64,000 nucleotides of DNA from Cryptomeria japonica (GCF_030272615.1 NC_081413.1:564820510-564884509), one strand, 5' to 3'. Counted from the first letter of the stretch, positions 20,835 through 34,499 are shown. The notes: a model not told the origin generated them from the letters alone. Made by a program: numbers and translations.

Positions 20835-23800
20835 ATTTACTAAAGCCAATTTGGTTTGGTCAAGGGTACAAACAATTTACTCCTAAAAATTGGACTTTGT
20901 GTGAAATTTTGTCAAGTAAGTCCACTTAGAGTTGAAAAGATTCACAATCATTTTGCTCCACATTTATTTCCTTGTGTCCACAACCTTGTTGATCATAAAA
21001 AAAATTGTTATAAAACTTTAACATATATGTGTAAATGTTTAGTTTCATCAAATACTCATGGATGATATAATTTAAATAACATATATACTAGAATGTATTT
21101 GCAAGTAATTGCATCAGAGCATGATGAAATTACAATTTTGGAGAAGTACTCTTATTGTGCAATTTACATAAGAATGCATGTGCATTTTACATATTAATTT
21201 GTCATTTTGTTGATAAATGTGTTTATATCCTCACATTCAATTTTATAGCTAAGAATGATTTTAAATGTTCAAATAAGAATATGGTAGTTGAAATTTAGGA
21301 AAAATATGTGTGTCCACGTGATTCTACATGGTGAGGCGGAAATAAATAAAACTCATATGTATACATATAGACATTTTAAAATTCTTAACGACAAAGATGC
21401 TGTACGAATTTTTTTTTTTTTTTTTAAATCCTTTTTTATATGAATCTTTCATTTGAGAATAATCATTGATCTAAACCTTTTATTCTCATCTGAGAGAATA
21501 TCCTATTTTAGATCCTATCATCTATGCCACATTTTTTATAATAGTTTTATAAAATGGGAACTCAATGTGAATACTATTCTAAACATAATAATTTACAAGT
21601 CTACAATGAGTAGTAAGATGAACATCCATTTTTTAATTCCCAAAATATCTTAGCATACTCATAAGATTTCTTGTCAAATTAATTCAGATTTCTAGTTTTA
21701 TCACAAAGGAATGATGTTGAGTGGACATTAAATTTTGATGGTATTCTAAATTTTCCCAATCTTATACCAAGTAAAATTAGAAACTAATTGCTTGACTTTA
21801 ATGTGAATTACAAGCATCTCCAAACATTCATGAAATTGATGGATGATTCTAAAGTTAAAGATAAAGATAAAATATCAAAGCATCTCTAGGCCTTCTATTG
21901 GTTACTTGGATATGGCTTTGTTTTTAATACTTTATATATGTAATATCCCTTTATGCAAGGCATACTAGGTTTTTATATATTGTTCAAGGTGGATCCTCTT
22001 TTCGCATGGTTCATTTTGTTCTTTAAAGTAAATGTTATTAGATATCATTATTAAAAGAGGTCAGGTAAAGTCATCAAGAGACACTTTGTAAATTGTGGAT
22101 TATTTCAATAGTTCTAAAATTAAAATTAAAATAGTAAGGTTTTAATTTTTTTATTGGAGGTTTTCATTCATAAAGTGGTCTTTAGTTATATAGGAGCACG
22201 AGCTTTAGGCTAAAACCTTTTCAGTTAAGAGTCAAGGATTAATGGGTATCTATTTTGCCAAATTCACTAGGGATACAATCCCAACCTCCTCATCCCTTAT
22301 GATATCAGAGCCTTGCACTCATCAAAACTAGATTCTTGATAAGCTCATTAAAAACCATTCAACTTCTCCAACAAACCGAAGCTCTAATTTAAACATTGAT
22401 ATATAAAAATAAATTGATTAACATGTAGTGAGTTTTAATTTTCACTTTCACAAATAGCTAATCTAGATAATAATCTTCTAGAAGCTAATAGACTAAATAA
22501 CTTTGAATAGTTTACTAGTGGTAAGGATGATGGAGTTATAAAAGATAATATTGTCTAGGTCATTATAGAGAATTGTGTTTGAGTTTTAGGAAAGGTGGTT
22601 GGAATGGAGTTCATCGAATTAACAATAAGTTTATTGGGTTTATTAAAGAGAAGTGATGCACCAAAGCTTTTAAATAGCTAAGAAAAACTAGCAAGGTACG
22701 TAAAGAAAGGTGATTGCAAGCGTTATTACAAATAAATGTTTGAGAGTTTAAATAAATAAATCTACATAATCTGAAAAGAGAGATAAGAAAACACTCTTCC
22801 ATTATGCCTTCTTAACTTTTTTTTCATTAGAATTATTTTAGATTTTCAGAAATAATTATATAAAAGCTATAGCAGTAATCAAATCTATTTGACTCTGTGG
22901 ATTTGAACAAGAGCATGAAACTGCAATCTGATTTAGAGATTTTACAAAGGAATGATTCATTTGTTTTCCACCAAGGAGTGGACTATGAGAACAATACTAA
23001 GCCTAAAATGGAAATGGGGGTATTAAAATGATAACTTTACAATTTAAAAGAAGAAAACAGTTTTGGAGAATCTGACAGTAAAATAATTCTGAGATTACAA
23101 GAACAAGTAAAGAATCTCAAGCAATAGTGTTGAAGAAAAATGGATGAAACAACACAAAAGTAAGTCTTCAAAAATTGTTATGGGCCACTGTTTTATTTGG
23201 GTTTTGGGTAAGGGTGGTTTGTGGTGGGATCACATGGAATGTGGAAAGCAAGCTATGATTAAGTTTAGATGGTATCTTTTGTACTTCACAAGCTTCAATA
23301 AATCATATCTTTATTATGGCCATCCATAAGAGCATATTTTAAATGTCATTGATCCCCATTAAAGTTTGACCACTATTCTCCAAGTAGTGATTTTCCATAT
23401 GATAGTTAGCCCAAAGAGAATTTTATCTAGCTTTAAACTCTCCATGAGAGGGGCGTGTTTTTCAAATATTTTTGTGGCCTAGGCATATTATTTACACAAT
23501 AAATTTGAATATTTATGAGAATATTAAAATTTATTTGTTCACCATTTAGAGGTTTAAGATTGTGGGGTATTTATGTTTTGTTATTCAAATTTGAAGTCAA
23601 AATATTATGTTTATCTCCGAGTTTAGAATAAAATGGTTCTTCTTTTTGATATGGCATTAGGGTTATGATGGATAATTAGGGTTATGATGGATAATAGAAG
23701 AAATCTTAATTATGGAGGTAAGTTGGGTAGAATTACTGATTCTAAATAGAAGTTCTATTTATAAAGAAAGGATATATTGATCAAATTTGTATGCTCTGGT

Positions 23801-25364
23801 CCAAATATTATATGATGACAAAATTTATAATTCAAGTATTAAGTCTTATGTACTTCAATATTTGAAAATTTGAAGAGGGTGCTTACTAGTAGTTATTCAT
23901 GGCGCGACAAAGAATTTTAGGAAATTTGACACATCTTTGAGGACATATGTGCTAGTTTGTTATTATTTCTATTAATCTTTTATCACAACATATGCAAAAG
24001 ATTTCCATCAATAGTATATTTTGGAATTATTCAATCAGTTATGGATCCTTATGAATGATCTAACATGTGAAGTTTATTGATTTTGAGAGTTGTATTTAAG
24101 TAAAACCATAAGCAGAGTGATGGGATCTTAAATGTATTTTCGGTTCTCCATTCTAGGTTGATCTATATTTAGGTCTTAGGATTCAATTTGAAAATGTGTT
24201 TTCCCATTTATCTAGGCCTTGAATATTTCACCATTAGATTAAGATACTGATTCTCTTTTGGCAATTGACCATGCTTTACAATAAATATATCCCTTGTTCT
24301 TTGTAAATTATTTTAAATTATGTGCTATTTATTTGCATAAGCTCATTAATGTCTGTCTCTTGCATTTATTGATACCTTACACTTGTTAAGCATCTTTACA
24401 AAGTTGTGCATTTTGGGTCTCCATAGGTTACACATGTTGTAAGAAAATATAATTAATTTTATATTTGACAATATTGATTAGCTCTATGTCTTTAGTTGCA
24501 TTATAGTGTGTTCTCAATCTATTGTTTAGATATGTATGGTCTTCGAGAGCAATAATATAGTATGATTAGTATTTAGTGACAAATCCTTTCAATATCCTTA
24601 TGGAGAAGGTATGGCTAAGCTATGTAACCATGCCATATTTCTACTTCTTTGTGGTTATCTTCTAAAATCACTGAGAATATCCTTATTTTCCTAATAGCGC
24701 CAAAAGTGCAAAAGAGTTTCTCACTCTTCTTAATTGGCCCAAATTACTTGTAGTTCAATCATGAGTCCCACCTACTTTGTTTGAACCCATTTTTTTCTTG
24801 GGTTTAGATTTTGAGGTCTGTGCTCTAAAATTGTTGGTTACAATTTGGAGCATCATTGCCAAGGTTTGATAAATATATGATTTTATATTTGATTGACCTT
24901 TGACTTGAGTTTTATTATTGGCGCACAATGTGCAAGTTTATTCCTTTTTTTATTTTTAGCATCCCATCAACTTACACAAATATAATGGTGCTTGTATTGG
25001 GAAGATCTATTGATGGAGCTTGAATCTAAGTGATTAGTCATGTGACAACCCTATTGATTGAGTTGTATCTTCTTTTACACTTGTGTCACCATGCTTAATG
25101 TTTAAGTTATTGTCATCTCATCAACTTGCACCAAAAGAATGATATTGTTGTCAAAGATAAGCTCTCAAATGTTTAATATAAGGCCATTAGATCATTTTTT
25201 AACTCAATTTCTATGAATCGTATCAAATTAGTGTTCAATTGATGATAGGTTCTTCATTTTATGTGCTTATTCATACTATTGTATAAACTTGGTTGAAGAT
25301 TGTTATAATTTTATTAAGCTAGACCCAACTACCAAAATTTTGATACCTATGTGTTGAGTTTGGT

Positions 25365-26310
25365 ATTTTAGAGGTCTAAGCTTGATCATTGTATTTATTA
25401 AAAAATGGATAATGGTCACATTCTCATTATTGCATTATATAAAGATAATATGCTAATTTTTGGGAATGAAAACTTTATAGTGTTTACTTGAATTCTCAGT
25501 TGTTAGCACAATTTGAGATGAAATACTTAGGTGTGACTAGGTACAAAATAGGAATGGAGATCAAAAGTGATAGAGCTAGTAGAAATATTTGGTCAAGACT
25601 AATCAACTATGTGAGCTTAGCATTGGAGAGATACAACGTTATATTTTTGCAAATCCTTGGTAGTTCTTGTTTTGCAAGGAATGAAATTATTTGCAAATGA
25701 TTGTCCAAAATCTCCTACTGAGACCGAGGACATGGCCATAGTATCATATGAGAGTGTTATTCAAAGTTTGATGTATTTCATGGGTTGTACAAGGCAATAC
25801 ATTATCCAAGCAATGAGAGTCTAAAGTTGATTTATTTATAATCCTAGATGGGTACATTGGGATTCAATTGAGAAAGTGTTTAGATATGTAGATTCATATT
25901 GGGTAGGTGACATTGATAGAAAAATATCCATTGACAGGTACATATTCATGATGTTTTTTAGTGTTATCAATTGGATGAGTAAGCAACAGGTCGTGGTCAC
26001 TTTGTCCATAATAGAAGCATAGTATATGATGGCTACTCATGCTTGTAAGGAATGTATTTGGCTTAGACGATTGTGTTTTGATATTGGTTTTGATGTAGGG
26101 GTGATTATCATATGTTGTGACAGTCAGAGTGTCATTTTCTTAGCAAAGAATCCCACTTTTAATGTCTAAATAGAAGTGCATTGATGTTTAATTTTATTTT
26201 GTTCGTGATATGGTGGAATATTGAACACTGAATTTTTGATGAATTTTGTAAATGTATTGACAAAGCCTATGGGCATATATAAGTAAAAATGATGTTCAAA
26301 GTCTATGGGC
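25365..26310 (+). pseudogene. Ty1/copia RT and RNase H remnant (unit 2)
   Basis: This is the duplicate of 18590-19540, with the same FEMKYLG open stretch at 25488-25700 and the same disabling stops. Because both copies share the defects, the copia fragment was already dead before the 6.77-kb duplication. Confidence 0.85.
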
Positions 26311-27425
26311 ATCATGGCCCCTTGCAATTGAAATCATGTTATTTCTATTGGCTCTTCAAAGGTGTTTGACAAGTGGGTAAATATTAGGAATAAGGTGTTT
26401 AAACATTTGATTTGAACCTAGCATTGTTGATTTGAATTTATGTTGTTAATTTGCATATGTAGTTAGTTTCATATGCATTTTATGATGCCATTTGTAAGAT
26501 TGACACTTTGAGACGTTTTCATCTTACAGATAAAGTGACATGGATAGCAAGGTCCTTTTTTAAGAGATATGGATGACAAGGTTACTATTGTTAGAGATAT
26601 GGATAAAAATGTTCCTATTATTAGGAGATAGGCACCCTACCTTCTATGAGCCGACTGAAATCAAAATTGTTAGTTAACTCATGTGGAGTTATTAAAGAGT
26701 AGTCAATTTTGGAAATCACTAAAATAGGATTTATGCATGTAAGTGTTTTTCATGCAAATTTATTTTTTGCATGCATGCATGTGCCTTGTATATTAAGAGA
26801 ATGTATTTCATCTGCTATTTTTAATTAGCAACTTTCATTTTGCATGTGTAGGATAAGACATGTGCCATTTTGAAATCATCTAATGTATGCATTGTAAACT
26901 CCTATATATATTGGAGAGTTATATTTTGAAGTTGTATCATGATTCATTTATAGGTATTGTTATGTTGCCAAAATTACTTTAAAATTCATTTCAAGTGTGA
27001 AGTCTCCTAAAATAGTATATCTGTAGAATTGTATTGTAAACTTATATTTATTTTTTATACATTGGGTTGTGTTAGTGTAAATAGATTTTTTATCTATCTA
27101 GTTAGGATATCACCTTTCTAGGTTTGACTTGTTCATACTTCTAATCTTAAGTTTACTTAGAATTTTTCATGATTCATCTAACTTCATAGTATTGATACAT
27201 GTGTCCTTATCACTTAAGACTATTATTACATTCACATTTGCAACTTGCTGACATAACTTGAAACTTCAATTGTCTTATGTTTTATACATCATGTTATTGT
27301 GTCCATCTTCAATGCTTGTTTCTTGGTAGGTTGAGCGTCATACTTTGGTGGCATCTTAGTGATATTGATCTTTGTTTGTAGAAAATTCACCAAACAAGGA
27401 TATCGGATTTCCATAACCCATAATA

Positions 27426-27609
27426 TTATCAAGTTGAGTTTTCTAGATTACATTGTGTATTTATAAGTTTTTTTACATCGACATTTCCAATCACACTCCA
27501 TGATCACTCTCATCTCTCTATCATCCTGGTGATGGATCACAAAGTGCGATATGAAACATTGATGTAAAAAAAATACATGCAATCTAATCCAGAAAACTCA
27601 GCTTGATAA
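27426..27609. repeat. MITE-like hairpin (unit 2)
   Basis: This is the copy of 20651-20834 with a few substitutions (for example aagttgag for aagctgag in the left arm). Its presence in both units shows the insertion preceded the duplication. Confidence 0.65.
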
Positions 27610-27776
27610 ATTTACTAAAGCCAATTTGGTTTGGTCAAGGGTACAAACAATTTACTCCTAAAAAATTGGACTTTGTGTGAAATTTTGTCAAGTAAGTCCA
27701 CTTAGAGTTGAAAAGATTCACAATCATTTTGCTCCACATTTGTTTCCTTGTGTCCACAACCTTGTTGATCATAAAA

Positions 27777-29130
27777 CTCATATGCTATTCTCCAAGGGAC
27801 TTATGCAATTGCAAAATTTATTATTTATAAATTTATTTTTTAAGGAAAGTCGTGGTCTCTGGTCAAGCATAGTAGCTTCACATATATTCACATGCATTTT
27901 TTGAATGTTTTTGCACTATAAGATATGAATTCAATAGTGTTTGTTGCATATGCCTCATTCCAAGCTTCTAATTCCCACGTCAAGAAAATCCTTACAAAAA
28001 TCCCACACATCTCATCCTTTTGTCTTGGGTTTTTATGCAAGGTGGGTTTGTAATTAGTGCTTAACTCATTCATGAGGACTTCTCGTGGTCACCTTTATTC
28101 AATGTCCTATATACTTAGTCAAATAAATATCCGGAATGTGGTGATCATAAGTCTACTTCCCACAAGAATTAAGAATGTGTTTTGGTAGTTACATTAGTAC
28201 TTCATATTTGTCATAATAACTAATGATGGTTGTAAAAACTTATTGTTTATGCTAACTATCAAATTTTATATTCTTGACACAAAGGGGGGAGTTGTTTTCT
28301 TTTTGTCATAACTTACGAATGGGGATTTTTTCTTTCAGGTGTGAATAGTCGAAAGAAGTTGGTTCTATCACCAACATTTTGGCATAAAGAAGGTTTTAAT
28401 TTTGTGTTGTTTGAACATATTATTTGGCCTTCAACTTCATGTTTGTAAGCAAATTTCAACAAGGTATAACTTTCACCTTAGTTATCAAAATTTTGCAATT
28501 TTCTTTTTATGCCTATCAAAATTTTATAAGGAATTCATATTAAATTTTAAAATTAAGATCTAGATGCCTTATTTCTATAAATGGACAATTTGGGGGGGGG
28601 AGGTAAACTTGCATTTCACATTGATTTTTTCTTCTAATTAGACCATCTATAAAAGGTGAAAAAATAAGTAGAAACATTGTAAGAGAAAACAACATAAGGA
28701 TGAATTTTGTCTCACATCAAAAAATTGAGTTACTATTGTAGCTTGCAAAAAATAATCTCATTATAGCATCTTGTGAGACATCATGATTTTTTGGGGATGA
28801 ACAAGACAACCCCATGAATTGAATTGAGATATCATCTACCACATCACTTGATGCTACATCTAAATCTAGTATTGACTCAAGGTTGTTGGATGTTAGGGTT
28901 TTGAGTGATAAAAGTTCTCCATAAATAGGTTTTTCATGCCTAATTTCATTTTAATTCTAATTTTTTTATGTATATTAGTTTTGATAGAAACATATTCAAC
29001 TTACTATGTTTTTTTTTTTTGAATTGAATATATCACACCTCATATGCTCTATGTTGGAGCCGCCTATTTAATTCAATACATTTTACACGAAACCTTTTCA
29101 ATAGTAGCTATTTTGTTGGCTGAAAGTGTG
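27777..29130. other. A+T-rich intergenic DNA
   Basis: I see no supported gene. It includes a short G run (about 28591-28601) and an open minus frame at 27888-28073 with no recognisable motif. Confidence 0.5.
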
Positions 29131-29515
29131 ACATAAGTTTATGCTTTCATCCCCTCTCTCTATCTCTCCCCCTGACTTTATTACTTGTCACTATCACCTT
29201 ATTTTTATCACTCTTTCCCTCTCTATCTCCCCCTCTCCTTTTCTATCTACATATCATTGTCTCCAAATCTCTCTTTTATGCACTCTACCTCTCTCCTTCT
29301 CCCATCTCTTTATACCTCTTTATATCCATATATCTCCACATTCTATCTCCTTGTCCCTCTATATCTCTCCCTATCCCTCTCCATTGCTTTATATATTTGT
29401 CTATCTATATCTCCGTCTCTATTTATTGATATGTCTCTCCCCCTCTCCTCTTTATATCTCTCCAACTATACATCTCTCTCTCTACTTTTATCTTCTTATC
29501 TCTGGCTCATCCCAC
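29131..29515. repeat. polypyrimidine low-complexity array
   Basis: About 380 bases of imperfect tctctctccc/tctatatctc repeats with pyrimidines on the plus strand. Open frames here are by-products of the low-complexity sequence. It ends at tcatcccacaataatg, a motif found inverted at the start of the second array (34500-34515). Confidence 0.8.
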
Positions 29516-29719
29516 AATAATGGGTTACAAACTTGGGACATCAAATTTTTAAAAGAGGAGAGAATTTTTTTGGCAAACACCTCTGTTCAAAGGTCCACCT
29601 TCAAAAAAAGGTTCATTACAACCTTTGAGAAAAGGTAAGGACCTTTGTTTAAAGATCCACCTTCAAACAAAGGTCCTCGCCTTTTCTTGAAGGTTGTAAT
29701 GAATTTTTACATTGTTAAT

Positions 29720-30056
29720 TGTTAGAGTATGTTTAGCTATTAGTTGCTTTTTTACAGCTAGTTATGCTTTTTTGTTTAAGTTCACTTAAGAGTACTTATT
29801 TAATTGTGCACGTAGTTTAGCTTTTATGTACTTTTTTTTACTAGAGTTGAGCTTTATTTAGTTCCTCATGCTTGCACTTTAGTTCTCCTAAATTTAGCTC
29901 TACACTTTCTTTATAAGCACCTAATTGCACAATTGTAATTCATTTTGTATTCTTTCCTTTTGAGTAATATAACATTCATCTGTGTAGCTCTCATTTTTGG
30001 AAGGTTTTCTTGTTTGTTGTTTGATCTTGTAGGTGTTTGTGTTGCAAAATTCAACA
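29720..30056 (+). repeat. left LTR of the copia derivative
   Basis: It opens tgttagagtatg and closes caaaattcaaca. It carries 'tttataagcacct' near 29910 (TATA-like) and aligns with 33323-33642 throughout, with several indels. Confidence 0.88.
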
Positions 30057-30071
30057 TGGTATCACAACGTG
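30057..30071 (+). promoter_or_regulatory. primer-binding site of the copia derivative
   Basis: tggtatcacaacgtg directly follows the LTR. The first eight bases match the usual plant copia site for initiator tRNA-Met (tggtatca); later bases have diverged. Confidence 0.7.
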
Positions 30072-30436
30072 GATTTGACAAGCCCCTTCTCAAGTTTTGA
30101 GGGTTTCTTTGCTCATAAGCGTTGTTGGGTCACATATTTTCTTTCTATGGATTTGGAGGTGGGAAAATTTTTAATCAATTTTGGAGCAAAATGAGCATCA
30201 CCATCGCATTTGTAGCATCAAAAAACCCTAAAATTGATTGTTGTTTCATCAAAATTTGAGCAATAGAATTTGGGGTTAAATTGGTTGAGGGCACATTTAT
30301 CGAGGCAAGTTTTGGAGATAGATAAAAAACATGGTCAGTTTGGGGCAAAACGGACATCACCATAATGCTCAAGAGGCTCAAGAAACCAAAAATCACTTGT
30401 CAATTTGTGAAAATTAGAGATCAGGGAATTCTTTAC

Positions 30437-30640
30437 AATTTTTTTTAAAAAGTTTCCATTTTTTTAAGGTTTCCATTTTTGGCAAGTTTTTGTTTTTGAC
30501 AAGTTTCTATTTTTGAAAAGTTTCTATTTTTGGAAACTTTCTACTTTTAGAATTTTTTTGGAAACTTTCTTTGTTTAAAAACTTTTTATTTTCAAAAAGT
30601 TGCTATTTTGGGAATTTTTTCATTTTCGGGGTCCCTTCAT
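30437..30640 (+). repeat. degenerate 17-18-base tandem repeats in the leader
   Basis: Roughly ten variants of 'aagtttctatttttgg' stand head to tail between the primer-binding site and gag. They give a T-rich, non-coding stretch. Confidence 0.6.
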
Positions 30641-31052
30641 ACCTTTGAAGCCCTAAAAAAGCAGTCTTTAATGTTTTGCTCATAACTTCGTTATACAGAT
30701 TCAAAATCGGCCAACCAAGATATCTTTGGAAAGATGGTTAAGAGGGCTATCTAATTTTACAGGTGGTTTGATTAGATTCTATACCAATTTTTGTATCAGG
30801 CCTCCAAAGTCAGCCTTTAGTTTTGTGCTTTCGAGGCCATAACTTGAGCAAATGAACTTTGTTTTTTGACTTCCGCATATCATCAAAAAGTTCTCAGAGT
30901 CCTCTATATAGATCTGCTATTAGTTTTTCTAGAATATTCACTAGCTACTTAGTGATATCAATATTCTTTATTTTTTAATTTTATGATATCTCAACTTATA
31001 CAAGTGCAAAAGGGTTTACTTTTCTTGTTGTGGAGGGGTAGAATCATCATCT

Positions 31053-32300
31053 TTGAGCAGATTCCTATATTTATCTAACCCTAGCCTAATGGCATATCCT
31101 TCTATTGAGAAACCCACCCCTTGTAACTATCATAGTTGGAAAACTACAATGGTCAAATTGCTTCGGTTTAGAGGTTCAAGGTCTTGTTTAGATCAAACCC
31201 AACCCAACTTGACTAATAGGTATGAGATCATTCAATGTAGGGACAAGATCGATCATGCTATGGGTTTGATTTCCCTACATGTTTTAGACAATCTCCAGTT
31301 CTATATTGATTTCTACACCACTCCCAGGGCTATGCGGCTCAAATTTGAGAAAATATATGGGGGTATTAATGAGTTTTTTAAAGTTTAGCTTGAGATACAT
31401 TTGACATCATTGACTCTTGATTTATTTCCTTCAATTGAAGATTTTCTAGCGAAGTTCAAATCCATCAGATCATAGTTACAAGGTTGTGGCAAGTAGAAGA
31501 TTGATAAGGAGTTCATTTTTTTTATTTTGTCCAATCTTTGAGGCCAATTTTAGTTATTTGCTTCATCATTCTATTCCACCATGGGTGCTTTTAGTATTGC
31601 ATTCACTATGCCTTCATTTGAGGTGTTTTGTGAGCACTTGACACAAGACTAGGCCAAGCTATCACACCTTGATTCAATTTATGGTTCTAAATCTTATGCC
31701 TTGGTTTCTCAAACTCCTGCATCTACAACAAAATAAAATAAGAAGAAGCAAAAGAATAGAGGTACACCATTTACTCATATGCCTCCATCTTTAGAGTCTC
31801 ATATACATGATTCAAATTCTTCCACCTCTTCCAAGAGGTCTTTATCTAGTAAGGACAAGCCTAAGTGTACTTAATGCACCAACTCAAGGCATGATGGGCA
31901 TCAACATTATGCAAAGAAGATTGACGTGTTCAAAGAACTTCTTTGAAAGTAATATTTAGTTGCCTTCATCTAGTGCATCTTTTTCCACCACTTTAGGACC
32001 TAGACATTTTGGGTCTTCATATATGACATGTGGTGATGACAAGATGAAAGGCCATGCTCTCTTTGCATTGATAAATTCTTAGTCCTCTAGGTGCCTTCTA
32101 GACTTCGGAGCTTCACATCATATGGCATCACCAGAGGGTATGTTCTAAGCATCATGCATTTCCACAAATTTTGATGGGTAATAACACTTACATGAGTGTT
32201 AATGGGAGTGGTTCTATTGAAGTTGATGGTGGTACATTCAATAATGCTCTTTGCGTCCCTACATTATCTTCCAACCTTCTTTCCATCTACCATATTACTC
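31053..32300 (+). pseudogene. copia gag and protease remnant
   Basis: The open segment 31053-31388 reads as a UBN2-type gag start (NYHSWKTTMVKLLRFRG, then a helical region). Coding sense continues with stops to a zinc-knuckle relic near 31867-31920 (CTxC...GHQHY, final Cys lost) and a retropepsin core near 32098-32130 (LDFGASHHMA, where DSGAS is usual). A further copia-like stretch (NNALCVPTLSSNLLS) ends near 32290. Stops and frame changes make it non-functional. Confidence 0.8.
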
Positions 32301-33313
32301 ACAATGGGACATGCAATCGTTCACCCTGATTTAGTGCTTATTAAATATTTGTATAGTAGAGAGCTTATTGTAGTTTGCAGTGTTGATCATGCATCCCAAT
32401 TGTATGAGTTCTCACATTTTTCTCCCATTGAGCATGCATCTGGTCCTATCTCTCATGCATTGAGAGTATATCAAAAATATGATGAGAGGTTTGATTACTT
32501 GAACCTATGTGTGCTTTAGTCATTCATAGTAGTTATTGAGACTTGTGGAGATCCTCCTCCACCTCTTGCTTCTTCAAAGATCAGTTTAGTTTAGCGGGTT
32601 TATTGTTCCCTTCTAGTTTTAGCAAAGTGGGATGAGTACGTGCCAAATATTGTAGGGTTATTTGATACATCACACACTCCAAACATTGGGTACATGATTA
32701 AGGATATTCCATTCCTCCTTGATGGTAGTTTGAGCATTCCTATCATCCCATCTTCAATACCTTCAATAGTTGTTCAGAAGGTTTCTTCACATTTTTTTGG
32801 ATTTTCTTCAATTGATTTGATTCTTATAGTTGGATAGTTGAGCAGTCTTCCATAACACATATCATGAAACTTTCCCTTCCATGGAGTTGTTTTAGCGTTG
32901 GCCACTTGCTTTGTTTCTTCCTAAGGGGAGGAAAATGGTTTGATGCTCTTGGATCTTCATTAGAATTCATCCTCGAGCCTTCATCTTTGGCATTGGAGCT
33001 TCTTCATTATGGGGGGATACATTGTCTCTTCTTTTATCTCCTATGGGGGGAATATTCATTGTACTTTTGTGATCGATTCAGTTCTTGGGTGGCCACTTGG
33101 AGTCCTTCATCTTAGTCACATGTAGCACCTTTTTTATTTCATTGCATCTCTAGCTTTTGGAGATGAGTTTTTTCCCAAGTGGGTTTTGTCCTTTTCTCTT
33201 CTTAGAGAAACTTCATTGGTTTATACATGGGTACCTAATAAGGCCTTTTGTTCTCAGGACACATTTCTGCATTCATACATTTAGTGTTTTTCTACTCACC
33301 CTAAGTTGCATTT

Positions 33314-33322
33314 AAGAGGGGG
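33314..33322 (+). promoter_or_regulatory. polypurine tract of the copia derivative
   Basis: aagaggggg directly precedes the TGTTAGAG that opens the right LTR. Confidence 0.8.
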
Positions 33323-33642
33323 TGTTAGAGCATATTTAGCTATTAGTTGCTTTTTTGCTTAAGTTCACTCACGAACTTGCTTATTTTAGTTGTGCACCTA
33401 GTTTAAATTTTATGCATATAGTTTAGCTAGAGTTGAGATTTATTCATCTCCTTATGCTTGCACTTTAGTTCTCCTAATTTTAGCTCAGTGCTTTATTTAT
33501 AAGCACCTCATTGTACAATTGTAATTCATTTTATATTATTTTCTTTTGAGTAATATAGAATTCATTTATGCAACTCTCATTTGTGGAAGGTGTTCTTGTT
33601 TGCTGTTTGATCTTGTGGGTACTTGTGCTACAAAATTCAACA
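33323..33642 (+). repeat. right LTR of the copia derivative
   Basis: It opens tgttagagcata and closes caaaattcaaca. It is 17 bases shorter than the left LTR, mainly through loss near its start. Confidence 0.88.
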
Positions 33643-34499
33643 TTAACTTGTGTGAAAAGTACCTTCATTTGAAGGTATATAATATATTCACTAGAATGAA
33701 CCTTTGAACGAAGGTAACTTCGAGCAACAATCCTTGGCTAGGTGTCTTCCCCCATCCTCTTCAATTTTTCTTAGAAATTTGACTTTCAAAGCGTAGGTTG
33801 GACTTTCAAAGCTTAGGTTGGACTTGCAAATGGAATCAATGTAACAAACCAACTTGCAAGATCGTAGCCCTCAAAACGAGCTTTCCAACAAGTATGATTT
33901 TAATTTAGTTTCATATTATTGTAATTTTTTTTATCTTTTACGAAAAATAGTTTTTTCTCCAAACATCAAGTTCTTTGTTCTACACATGTGGAAAAATAGT
34001 AAATTAGTGAAAAAATTCTAAAAAATATCTATGCACTAGGTATTGATGTCTTGTTCCAACCCAAAAAAAGATGAATTTTGATATGTACAAAATATGTTAA
34101 GCTCAATGTCATACACCTACGTCTAAATTATAATTGGTTTGACATTAGAACTTATTTTAAAGAAATATGAAACAAAATGCAAGCGTTAGATATTGGTGTT
34201 ATAAATCTATATTTACAAAATAGAATTTTATTGTTTGTATAAAAAAAGTATGCATGATGTCGTAAACATCCCTGTTTAAAAATGTTGTTTACTATAAAAA
34301 AATAAGTTAATAGAAGTTACATAAAAAAAAAAATACTAATTTAAAAAAAATACACTTAGAATCTACATAAAAAATCTCACAAGTCATTAGTTTGAATCAT
34401 CTTCAAATTTATAACCATTTATCTTCTAGAGGTGTTAGAAAGTGAATATTTAGTTCAAAATGTTGATTCCAATGTCAAGTTAGGCCAAAAAATGGGAAA
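33643..34499. other. A+T-rich intergenic DNA
   Basis: No gene seen. It has a short direct repeat (gactttcaaagcgtaggttg / gactttcaaagcttaggttg near 33781 and 33801). Confidence 0.5.

Larger units (their letters stand above)
14237..21000. repeat. tandem duplication unit 1 (6.76 kb)
   Basis: It begins in an A run followed by ttgttataaaac and ends at gttgatcataaaa, where unit 2 starts directly. It aligns end to end with 21001-27776 with about one difference per 60-100 bases by eye. Contents: A+T-rich non-coding DNA (14237-17100), a copy of the 1.4-kb repeat (17110-18556), a dead copia RT/RNase H segment (18590-19540), and a MITE-like hairpin (20651-20834). No intact gene. Confidence 0.92.
21001..27776. 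repeat. tandem duplication unit 2 (6.78 kb)
   Basis: This is the second copy of 14237-21000, head to tail. Indels are few; the clearest is 10 extra bases near 23070 (aatctgacag) and 3 near 22810. The end at cataaaa 27776 equals the end of unit 1 at 21000, after which unrelated sequence begins. Dead copia segment, 1.4-kb repeat and hairpin are all present at matching positions. Confidence 0.92.
29720..33642 (+). mobile_element. Ty1/copia derivative with gag and protease only
   Basis: LTRs lie at 29720-30056 and 33323-33642. A tggtatca primer-binding site follows the left LTR and an AAGAGGGGG polypurine tract precedes the right one. Flanks are ttaat and ttaac, a likely 5-bp target duplication with one change. 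The 3.3-kb interior holds a leader, a copia gag and a protease. Integrase, RT and RNase H are missing; 32520-33300 has no pol motif. The LTRs differ at roughly 12-15% of positions, so it is old. It is a non-autonomous, TR-GAG-like element. Confidence 0.85.

Noticed and set aside
27888-28073. Minus-strand open frame of 61 residues after the duplication
   Set aside because: No motif I recognise, no splice context, and length is as expected by chance.
29141-29638. A 165-residue open frame rich in Ser, Leu, Tyr and Pro
   Set aside because: It arises from the polypyrimidine array, which is open in more than one frame.
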